Assembly (NCBI GenBank): GCA_030278955.1
Contig: JAOANR010000002.1
Location: 14,530,238 to 14,594,237, forward strand
Length of the DNA: 64,000 nt
Source of the DNA: Hygrophila difformis
Taxonomy: Eukaryota; Streptophyta; Magnoliopsida; Lamiales; Acanthaceae
Direction: 5' to 3'
Below the pieces are notes generated by a model. It saw only the letters and a list, made by a program, of their open reading frames with translations. It did not search any database and had not been told where the DNA came from. The translations under genes were made by a program, and so were the position numbers. Shown piece by piece: positions 1 to 9,663 of this stretch. The number at the start of each line of letters is the position of its first letter. The stretch's first letter is position 1.

Positions 1-1305
1 CAGGAGTAAACTAGACACATAGATGAACAATTTTCATGAAGAGACTAACCATCAAAAACGACCATAGCTAGGAGAAATATGAACTACAAAACTGAACATG
101 CTAGAAATTGAAATCTGTCAACATGTACAGCAGAAAATACCAGATCTGTTTTCGACGACCAAATCAAGTCCAAAAATTATGAAAATTTACAGAGATCATC
201 TTTAAAGTGATAGGAACATTTTTCATTTAGACAAGTTCTTCCAAAAACGAAAGGATCTAGGCGAGAAAAGCACAACAATAAAATCTACTCGGAAGAAACC
301 CTAAAAGACAGTTTTGGCATAAGATGAAAATCGAACTACAACTCAAAGAATACTCAACCAAAAGCTCTAAAATTTGAGATGCACAACACTAACTTACTTA
401 GGATGAGATTAGGATCGAAAACTTCTTGGTTGTGTTTCCAAAATCTTCTGGAACAGTCCCTCTCTTCCAAGATCTACCAAGTGAATCCTATTTTGAGGTG
501 TTGGCCAAAATACACAGGTTTAGGGCATGGTAACCGAATCTATGGTTAAGGAATTGAAGAGAAATCATTACCTATCTGTAGAGGAATGGATTGGTTGCTT
601 GCAACACGACCAACTCTTCTGCCAAAACGAATAGAACCACACAACTCTCCAACACTCATAAGAACTTTCAAATTTTCGGATGACTGAAATGGTGAGGGTT
701 GTGACTGATTAAGGGGGGTGGAAAAGGGTGTTTTAGGTTTCCAAAAGGTAGATTAATGATCCTAGGAAAGTGTTGTGTGCATTATGACTGTCAATTCGAA
801 TTTACTCCCCCCCCCAAACCTCATCCAAATCACCTACCACAACCTTGGATCAAATGAGGTTAAGTGAATGCATGTTTGATCATTAATCCAACTTGTGGGA
901 GTTGTCTCAAGTCCAAAAATCCGTCCACAATCATCCAATAACACTCCATAAATGACTGATACACGAATTGGGATCGTTTGGAGTCGCCTTGGCTCGGAAA
1001 TTGGAGCAAAACGCGTTGAACGCGTTTGGAGGTGCAGCCTCTGCATGGTGGTGGCGCGCCACCGCGCGGCCACCGCGCCACCACAGGCTGCGGCCTCTTC
1101 TTTTTTTTTTATATATGATTTTTAAATCTTAAAAATCATACATGGATTATCCATGATTGTTGGATAATCCGATAACTCTCATCGAGTTGCTATCGTCCGA
1201 AAGTATTTAATTCCGCTCTCTCGGAATTATTTCGATTGCGATAGTTAAATCCAATTAATTAATTTTTCGGATTTAATAACCGATGTTGATTTCTCGGGTA
1301 TTACA
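1..1305 (-). repeat. E1 3' LTR (partial)
   Basis: On the minus strand the LTR starts at 1305 with TGTAATACCCGAG and continues past the window edge. It matches the right LTR with an offset of 8453-8455; the shift comes from a C-run length difference near 806. It contains a GC-rich inverted-repeat block (1046-1084) and AT-rich hairpins (about 1110-1185) close to the U3 start. Confidence 0.93.
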
Positions 1306-1319
1306 GTCTACCCTCCTTA
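1306..1319 (-). promoter_or_regulatory. E1 polypurine tract
   Basis: On the minus strand a purine-rich AAGGAGGGTAGAC lies directly against the LTR start TGTAATACCC, the expected place for plus-strand priming. A second purine tract followed by an LTR-start-like TGTGACACCCC lies about 140 bp upstream (1431-1457). Confidence 0.75.
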
Positions 1320-1464
1320 GAAATCAACTTCGTCCTCGAAGTTGGGTCGCACTTCGGAAAAATAATTGGCACAGAAATTATTGAGGCTCGCAAAAAAAAA
1401 TTCTTACCTCGCATGCGACGACTCTTGCGCGGGGTGTCACATCCTCTCCCCCTTAGGACTGCAG

Positions 1465-4400
1465 TTATGCCCCCATAACTGCTCCTGAGTCGCTTCGGCA
1501 AAGGGTTGGATATTTCTGCTTCATATCCGCCTCCAATTCCCATGTTGCTTCCTCAGTGCCATGATTTGACCATAGGATCTTCACCATCCTCACAGTCTTG
1601 TTCCTTGTGACCCTTTCCTTGACATCAAGTATCTTGATCGGATACTCTTCGTATGTGAAGTCATCATCTAGCTCAATCACGTCGGGTTGCAATACGTGAG
1701 TTGGGTCGTGCACATATTTCTTTAATTGAGAAACGTGAAATACGTTGTGCACTCACGACAATTCCGGTGGAAGTGCCAAACGATAAGCCAAAGTACCTAC
1801 ACGATCCAAAATCTCGTACGGACCAATGTAGCGAGGACTCAGCTTTCCTCGTTTACCGAAACGCATTACCCCCTTCATGGGCGACACTTTCAGCATGACC
1901 TTGTCTCCCACCTCAAATTCTAACTCTTGCCGCCTAGTGTCGGCGTAACTCTTCTGCCTATCTTGTGCGGCTTTCATTTTCTGTTGAACCACCTTGATCT
2001 TGCTGTTCATATCCTCAATGAGCTGCGGTCCAACAACTACCGAATCATCATCCTTTGTCCAACACAACGGACTACGACATTTCCGTCCGTATAGCGCTTC
2101 GAACGGTGCCATGCCTATGCTAGCGTGATAACTGTTGTTGTACGAGAATTCAATCAACGGCAAGTGGTCTTCCCAGCTTCCCTTGAATTCGAGTACGCAC
2201 GCTCTTAGCATGTCTTCGAGCGTCTGAATCGTGCGCTTAGTCTGACCGTCCGTCATCGGATGAAATGCTGTGCTCATCTTGATTTGGGTTCCTAAGGCTT
2301 CTTGTAATTTAGTCCAGAAGTTGGAGACGAATCTACTATCTCGATCTGAGATAATATCGTGCGGTACTCCGTGCCTTCGAACCACGTTCTCGATGTATGC
2401 CTTAGCTAGTTGATCCATCGTCCAATTTTCCTTCATTGGTATGAAAATGGCGGTCTTTGTTAACCGGTCAACTATTACCCAAATCTTATTCATTCCTCGG
2501 GGAGATCTTGGCAAACCCGAAACAAAATCCATGGAGATGCTGTCCCACTTCCAGCTTGGGATCTCCAATGGCTTTACCAATCCTAGCGGTTTTTGCCTCA
2601 CTGCCTTCACCTTCTGGCAGGTTATACACTTGGCCACAAAGTCGGCAACATCCTTCTTCATCCGCGGCCACCAATAGATTTTCTTTAAGTCTTTGTACAA
2701 CTTATCCCCACCAGGGTGGACTGAATAAGGTGTACTGTGGCCTTCTTCCATGAGTTTCCTCTTCAATTCCTCGCATTTATGAGGAACACACCACCTTCCT
2801 TTAAAACGGATACTTCCGTCTTCATGGATCACGAATCCTACCGCCTTCCCTTCACTTATCTTTCCTTTGATCCTCTGGATATTCTCTTCGTCCGGCTGGG
2901 CTTCTCGAATCTCGTCAAATACGGTAGATTCAACTATTATGGCGTTCACTGTCTCCACCACGGTCCCATAATGGACTAGTTCAGTATCTAACTTAGCTAA
3001 GTCCATATACAGTCCCGAAGGTAGAATGAGTGTGTTCGCCGTGTGCCTCGTCTTGCGACTCAACGCATCCGCTACGACGTTCGCCTTGCCTTCATGGTAG
3101 GCTATATCCAGATCGTAATCCTTGATCAGCTCGAGCCATCTCCTCTGCCTCATATTTAACTCTTTCTGAGTAAATATATACTTGAGGCTCTTGTGATCTG
3201 TAAACATCCGACAAGTTCGTCCATATAGATAGTGTCGCCAGATCTTAAGAGCGAACACTACCGCTGCTAGTTCCAGATCATGTGTCGGGTAGTTTACCTC
3301 TTGAGTTGCCTTGATGCATAAGCAATCACCCTTTGGTTTTGCATTAGCACGCAACCAAGACCTTCTTTTGAGGCGTCGCTATACACCTCATAATCCTCAG
3401 CCTCTGATGGCAATGCTAAAACCGGTGCTGATGTGAGTCTCCCCTTAAGCTCACGGAATGACTGCTCACACTCAGCTGACCAATCAAACTTCAATCCTTT
3501 CTTCAGCAATTGGGTCATTGGTCTCGCAATTTTAGAAAAGTCCTTCACGAATCTTCGGTAGTATCCGGCTAGACCTAGGAAACTTCTTACCTCGGTCTGG
3601 TTTGTTGGTGCCGGCCAATCAGACACTGCTGATATCTTCGCCGGGTCGACTGATACTCCATTAACCGATACTATATGTCCTAGAAAAGCGACTTCATTCT
3701 TCCAAAACTCGCACTTAGACAGCTTCGCGTATAGTTGATTCTTCCTCAAAAGTCCGAGTACTTGGTGCAAATGACTACTATGCTCTTCCTCATTCCTCGA
3801 GTAAACTAGGATGTTGTCGATGAATACGACTACACATGTGTCTAGTAACTCTCGGAAAACGCTATTCATGAGGTTCATGAATACTGCGGGAGCATTAGTC
3901 AGACCGAAAGACATTACGGTAAATTCGTAGTGTCCATATCTTGTTCGGAATGCTGTCTTGGGTATATCGTTCTCGGCGATACGCAATTGGTGGTATCCCG
4001 ACCTTAGATCAACTTTTGAAAATACCGACGCTCCTTTCAGTTGTTCGAAGAGATCTTCGATCCTAGGTAGCGGGTACTTGTTCTTAATCGTCACTTGATT
4101 AAGACCTCGGTAGTCGATGCACAATCGGAGTCCGCCGTCCTTCTTCTTCACGAACAGGACTGGAGCTCCCCATGGTGATGTGCTCGGCCGAATATATCCC
4201 TTTGATAACAACTCCTCGAGTTGTTCTTTCAGCTCCTTCATCTCAGCAGGCGCCATGCGATATGGTGCCTTTGACACCGGTTCGATTCCGGGCACGAGAT
4301 CGATCGTGAACTCCACTTCTCGCTCAGGAGGCATTCCTGGGATATCCTCCGGGAAGACATCTGGGTATTCGTTCACGACGGGAATACTATCAATCTTGTT

Positions 4401-6122
4401 CTCCTCGCCTTCCAGATTATGCACGTAGCACGCGTACAGTTGGTATCCCTTCTGCATGAGATTGCAGAACTTTATTGCATTTACTATCTTGGCACCCTTC
4501 TTCTGAGGCTGCACATAGTAAATGACCTTCTTTCCGCGACTCTTCGCCAACGAGATCTTCTGCTTCTGGCACTCGATGATAGCCTTGTACTTCGTCAACC
4601 AATCCATTCCCAAAATGATGTCGAAGTCCTTAAGGTCAAATTCTATGAGATTCGCAAAGAATTCAGTGTTCTTGATTACTACCGGGATCCCGTCATATCG
4701 TTTGGAACACGATACTACCTTACCCGATGGTAATTGGATTCCTAAGTTAATGTTATTCGGAGCTGGTAGATCTAACGCAGATATAATTCTCGTGGAAATC
4801 AAAGAGCAACTCGCTCCTGAGTCAAATAGGACCTTGACAGGTACGTTTAAAGCAGTAAACGTACCTTCGATCACATCGCCTTGAGCAGCTAAGTCAGCTT
4901 GATTTATCACGTTCAGGCGTCCTACTGGCCTCCCTTGATTCCCATGCTGGTTTGGATTCTGAGGTGGCCTCTGTGCCTGCGGGAATCTCTGTCCTTGGTT
5001 GTCCTGCTGGTTTGGCCCGGCTGGCCTGTTGCCCTGAGGACGGTTTATCAGGTCCAACCTCTTGTCAATGCGGTCCTCCCTCGTCCGGCATTCCTTCTTC
5101 ATGTGACCTTCTCGGCCACATCGGTAACAATGCCCCGGTCTTGGGCATTCACGCACCAAGTGCGGAATGTTGCATTCCCGGCATCTGGGTATGAAGGCGC
5201 CCTGGTTATCCGGCCTCCAACCTCCTTGGCCTCCTCGGTTGAGCTCTCTGTTATCTGGCTTCCTATGACCATCATTCCTTCCTTGGTCATTTCCCCTTCT
5301 GAAGTGATTTCCAGAGTTGTTGTTCCGATTCTTCTTATCGAAATTGTTTAGGCCCTTGCTCGTCTCTCCATGATCCTTGCGCTTCAGCTGTTGTACTCGT
5401 GCAATTGCCACTGCACGATCGTAAACAGCTTGCAGAGTAGTGTGCTGTCCGCCAACCAAGATCTCTCTGATGCTGAGATTCAGCCCCATCTCAAATTTCT
5501 GGGCTTTATCAGCATCGGTTGGTACCAGCCTTGGAGCGAATCGGACGAGCTCCTTAAACTTCGCATAGTATTCTTGAACTGTCTGGGTGCCTTGTCGGAG
5601 ATTTATGAATTCCTCATATTTAGCAGTCTTTGTACTGAGGGGATAGAACCTCTCCCTCATCATCTCCTTAACCTCTTCCCAGAAGTAGGCGTGTTCACCA
5701 TCGGCAAGTCCTTCTTGGTGGTTTTGCCACCATTCGTCAGCTTCTCCACTCAAGTAGCACACAGCCATGCCAACCTTCTCATTCGCGGGACACCTGATGG
5801 CAGTAAGCAGTTTGTCAAAAGTTCTCAGCCAATCCTCCAGCTTTGCGGGATCTTCCTGTCCTTCATAATGGGGCGGCTGGTAAGGGTTTACCATCGCCAG
5901 ATAATTTATTCGAGCTGCTGGGGGTGGTACTGCTGCTTGAGCTCGGTTGACTTCAGCGTTTCCTAGAGCAACGAGGACTTGTTCAACTGTCCTCAACCGC
6001 TCATCCAGCGCGTTGGGAACAGGGTTAGCTTGAACTTCCGGATTCGGCGGGTTCGCATCAGCTGGAACATTAACGTTCTCATTCACTGGGATCTTAGCTC
6101 TAGGTCTCCCTCTAGGCGGCAT
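1465..6122 (-). pseudogene. E1 gag-pol polyprotein, broken
   Basis: Encodes capsid, protease, reverse transcriptase/RNase H, integrase and chromodomain. I place the start at the ATG at 6122, which opens an MPPRGRP-type N terminus shared with E3. Visible motifs: gag around residues 90-250, a CX2CX4HX4C zinc knuckle (about 5100-5145), a protease DSGA motif, an RT region with FIDN where FIDD is expected (Asn at 3813-3815), an HHCC zinc site and integrase core, then a chromodomain ending near 1500. Breaks relative to E3: a ~7-bp deletion near 3300 shifts frame inside RNase H, and a TGA at 1753-1755 separates integrase from chromodomain. The third integrase catalytic residue (Glu in GQTERT) is Lys here (2236-2238). 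The protein cannot be made whole, and both RT and integrase have lost a catalytic residue. Confidence 0.93.
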
Positions 6123-6448
6123 TCTGATGACCAAGCATGCAGAGGTTAGATTCGCGGTTAGATGAAAGTTAATAGCCGAGTTAGACTATGGTTAGAACTC
6201 AATCTCATAGGTTCTAAGTGCTAAAGACCACTGAAATGGGCAAGGAAGAAAAGAGAAATACTAAATACGAAATTCCACTAGATAAAATGCTTTAACAGCG
6301 AGGGTTACATCATGATATACTTACTAAGTTATCACTACGTAAAATGTGATAACGTAACGACAACAAGATGTGAATATACGAATACGCAATAATCAGAAAA
6401 CTAGCAAAAGCAAATAACGGAGTCCATCACAGAAACCACACACAACCC
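6123..6448 (-). other. Spacer between pre-gag ORF and gag
   Basis: 326 bp of untranslated leader, conserved in outline in E3 (25915-26220). I see no further ORF or repeat in it. Confidence 0.6.
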
Positions 6449-6904
6449 CTAAAGCAAATAATCCGGGGAGTAGCCGAGCATCCTACGGTCGGCCTCTACC
6501 TCCTCGTCGGTATCAAGAGGCAGTGGAGGGTTCTCCACAACCTCCTCGGGGTCCTCTTCTTCCACGTTGATGAACTCGTCGGGGTCAAACTCCTCCTCAT
6601 CTTCCATCTCTAGCTCGGGGTTAAGCTGGTTTTGCAACCCAACAATGACCTCCTCCAACGCAAATATACGTCCCTGCAGCATATGCACGTGGTGTCGGCA
6701 ATCCTCGAACTCGGCTGCAAGAGCATCGTGGCGAGCAGCCATCTGGGTACTCCTAATGGTCATAGCTTCCATCCTCTCCTCTATAGCCACAATCCTATTT
6801 CTATCGTTTGCGGCATCCCTAGAGATATGGCGAAGTTCGTGCGTGATATCCGACATGGAGCACAACAAACGCATGATGGAATCCTGTAACCTCGGGTCGG
6901 CCAT
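6449..6904 (-). CDS. Pre-gag ORF of E1, 151 aa, unknown function
   Basis: An ORF in the leader between primer site and gag, on the element's coding strand. It starts 256 nt after the primer site and ends 326 nt before the gag ATG. The predicted protein has an N-terminal helical region (residues 1-95, with spaced hydrophobic residues suggesting a coiled coil), then a very acidic stretch (about residues 97-135, rich in Glu/Asp) and a short tail ending YSPDYLL. There is no signal peptide, membrane segment or zinc site. E3 carries the same ORF at the same place; by hand count the copies differ at about 64 nucleotides but only 13 amino acids plus one stop, which points to past selection on the protein. 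I do not recognise the family. Additional ORFs upstream of gag are known in some plant gypsy lineages such as Ogre, but I see no likeness I could support. Confidence 0.75.
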   Translation of the reverse strand: MADPRLQDSIMRLLCSMSDITHELRHISRDAANDRNRIVAIEERMEAMTIRSTQMAARHDALAAEFEDCRHHVHMLQGRIFALEEVIVGLQNQLNPELEMEDEEEFDPDEFINVEEEDPEEVVENPPLPLDTDEEVEADRRMLGYSPDYLL

Positions 6905-7160
6905 CTAACATGCAAATTTTTACATTAAGCGATATGCCACACATAAAAATAATTTTGTTAATGCACATGCTTTCCCCCAAAAGTAGTACTAAGTTTTTAA
7001 AGACTTGTCGAATTTGCAAGATATACTTTTCAGTGGGTTTTTTTTTTTTAAAATAAAATTCCCTTTTTCCATGGAAATAATACTTAAAATGCTTAAAAAT
7101 AATATTGAATAATTTGGGCCTCTATAGTGGGCCGAAAAAATAATAGCTTTAAAATTTTCG

Positions 7161-7173
7161 GGCTCTGATACCA
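7161..7173 (-). promoter_or_regulatory. E1 primer-binding site (initiator tRNA-Met)
   Basis: Minus-strand TGGTATCAGAGCC, complementary to the 3' end of plant initiator tRNA-Met, lies three bases inside the LTR boundary at 7177. It marks the right-hand repeat as the 5' LTR. Confidence 0.92.
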
Positions 7174-7176
7174 CTT

Positions 7177-9663
7177 TGTAACACCCCGGATTTGATTTCC
7201 CAGGCCAGGGCATTACCGCCACACTTTTCTAAACAAGACCCAAACCAAGTTGAGCTCATCTAGAAAAATGTTAAGGCTAAGTTGTATCAAATTTTTAAAC
7301 AATTTAAAAACTATTCAATCATGCCCGAATTAAAATCAGAGTATCTCATGCATCACAGTAATAATCAGTGCGGAAGCTAAAAAAAAATAAATAAAAACGT
7401 GGGCCAAACAGACGGCCAAAACCAAAGTCCAAGTCCAGTGTCAAAGTCCAGTGCAGAAATTTAAAACAATGATAAAATGCGACAAGTCTTTATTTTTGAG
7501 AATCCCATCCCAACGTGCCATCACTTACTCTGCGAAAAAGAGAAACAACAATTTTTATCAGTACAAACGGTACTGAGTAAGTTAATGTATAGCATGACAA
7601 AATTTAAAGATTTAGAAGAGTAATAAAAAAAATTGGGAATTTAATTTAACGAACGAGTAAAAATAATTTACGGGGATTTCTTTATACGCTTTACCACACC
7701 AATGTTCATTTTGATCGAGGACATCCAAACATTACCCGCTTGGGCGCTTATGTCCACAAGCTGCCGGCATCAACGATCCTGGGCCTTAGCCGTTTGGGAT
7801 CAATTACCCGCTTGGGCACTTATGTCCACAAGCCGACGGTATCCACAATGTGAGAGCAGCGGACCCTATACAGACACACTCCGGAGCCCTAGGTAACCCC
7901 TACGGATACACCTAGGAGTATAGACTCATACAATCACGCAACATAATAATATTTCCTTGGCGCCGTTTTGGCCACCAAAAAGAGGGGGCGGCCCAACGAG
8001 CCCACGCCAAGTGCACTTACCCTCCAAAATTGGGCATCTAACTCGATCAAAATTCACAAAGTTTCAAAATCTACATTTTAATCATTACAACACATGTCTA
8101 CATTTCCAGAATTCATAAGATTCAATAAAGAGTAACAATCGACTCAATAACCAACAAAACGTACGAAACCAAGTTTTACCGGTAAGACCACACCGTAGCA
8201 GTTTTCAAAATCGTATTAGGAAATGTAGTAAAACTTCGTACAAAATTCTGAAAATTTTACAGGTGCTAGGAGACATTAAAATAAACGTTTTTCTCAGAAA
8301 TAGGCCTTAGCAAATTCGGACTCTAAGTTGTTGAAAAAAAATCATTACAGAAACTTGTTTTCAAAAGGGTGCAAAGATCACTGTTCATCCGACCACAGAT
8401 TACTTAAAAATCCATAACAATTCGAAGGTTAATTCAAAAATTCTGAAATTTCACAGGAGTAAACTAGACACATAGATGAACAATTTTCATGAAGAGACTA
8501 ACCATCAAAAACGACCATAGCTAGGAGAAATATGAACTACAAAACTGAACATGCTAGAAATTGAAATCTGTCAACATGTACAGCAGAAAATACCAGATCT
8601 GTTTTCGACGACCAAATCAAGTCCAAAAATTATGAAAATTTACAGAGATCATCTTTAAAGTGATAGGAACATTTTTCATTTAGACAAGTTCTTCCAAAAA
8701 CGAAAGGATCTAGGCGAGAAAAGCACAACAATAAAATCTACTCGGAAGAAACCCTAAAAGACAGTTTTGGCATAAGATGAAAATCGAACTACAACTCAAA
8801 GAATACTCAACCAAAAGCTCTAAAATTTGAGATGCACAACACTAACTTACTTAGGATGAGATTAGGATCGAAAACTTCTTGGTTGTGTTTCCAAAATCTT
8901 CTGGAACAGTCCCTCTCTTCCAAGATCTACCAAGTGAATCCTATTTTGAGGTGTTGGCCAAAATACACAGGTTTAGGGCATGGTAACCGAATCTATGGTT
9001 AAGGAATTGAAGAGAAATCATTACCTATCTGTAGAGGAATGGATTGGTTGCTTGCAACACGACCAACTCTTCTGCCAAAACGAATAGAACCACACAACTC
9101 TCCAACACTCATAAGAACTTTCAAATTTTCGGATGACTGAAATGGTGAGGGTTGTGACTGATTAAGGGGGGTGGAAAAGGGTGTTTTAGGTTTCCAAAAG
9201 GTAGATTAATGATCCTAGGAAAGTGTTGTGTGCATTATGACAGTCAATTCGAATTTACTCCCCCCCCCCCAAACCTCATCCAAATCACCTACCACAACCT
9301 TGGATCAAATGAGGTTAAGTGAATGCATGTTTGATCATTAATCCAACTTGTGGGAGTTGTCTCAAGTCCAAAAATCCGTCCACAATCATCCAATAACACT
9401 CCATAAATGACTGATACACGAATTGGGATCGTTTGGAGTCGCCTTGGCTCGGAAATTGGAGCAAAACGCGTTGAACGCGTTTGGAGGTGCAGCCTCTGCA
9501 TGGTGGTGGCGCGCCACCGCGCGGCCACCGCGCCACCACAGGCTGCGGCCTCTTCTTTTTTTTTATATATGATTTTTAAATCTTAAAAATCATACATGGA
9601 TTATCCATGATTGTTGGATAATCCGATAACTCTCATCGAGTTGCTATCGTCCGAAAGTATTTA
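7177..9663 (-). repeat. E1 5' LTR, truncated
   Basis: Starts (as the minus-strand LTR end) with TGTAACACCCCGG and matches the left LTR up to AAGTATTTA at 9663, where it breaks off into E2 gag sequence. About 96 bp of the LTR is missing, judged from the left copy. It contains two copies of a ~31-bp unit around CCCGCTTGGGC (7731-7761 and 7803-7833), and conserved superfamily motifs such as ACTGAGTAAGTTAATG. Confidence 0.92.

Larger units (their letters stand above)
1..9663 (-). mobile_element. E1: Ty3/gypsy chromodomain retrotransposon, incomplete at both ends
   Basis: A minus-strand LTR retrotransposon. The sequence from position 1 to 1305 reappears from 8454 onward as direct copies of one long LTR. 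Between the LTRs lie, in element order (right to left), a tRNA-Met primer site, a ~150-codon ORF, gag, protease, reverse transcriptase, RNase H, integrase and a chromodomain. Internal length is 5871 bp. Combining both LTR pieces gives an LTR of about 2.58 kb. The left LTR runs off the window and the right one is truncated at 9663, so no target-site duplication can be read. Domain order, chromodomain and long LTRs fit the chromovirus group, probably the Tekay/Del branch; the clade is inferred, not tested by phylogeny. It is the same family as E3. Confidence 0.93.

Noticed and set aside
834..1084. Overlapping 74-79-codon minus-strand ORFs in the E1 LTR, repeated at 9289-9539
   Set aside because: Duplicated only because the LTR is; they lie in the GC-rich inverted repeat and have no protein-like pattern.
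4899..5351. 150-codon plus-strand ORF opposite gag in E1, with a counterpart of equal length in E3 (24688-25140)
   Set aside because: It is the antisense shadow of the conserved gag/zinc-knuckle coding region; conservation follows from the sense strand, and the predicted protein has no domain features.
5370..5966. 198-codon plus-strand ORF opposite E1 gag
   Set aside because: Antisense of well-supported gag sequence; E3 has no open counterpart of that length.
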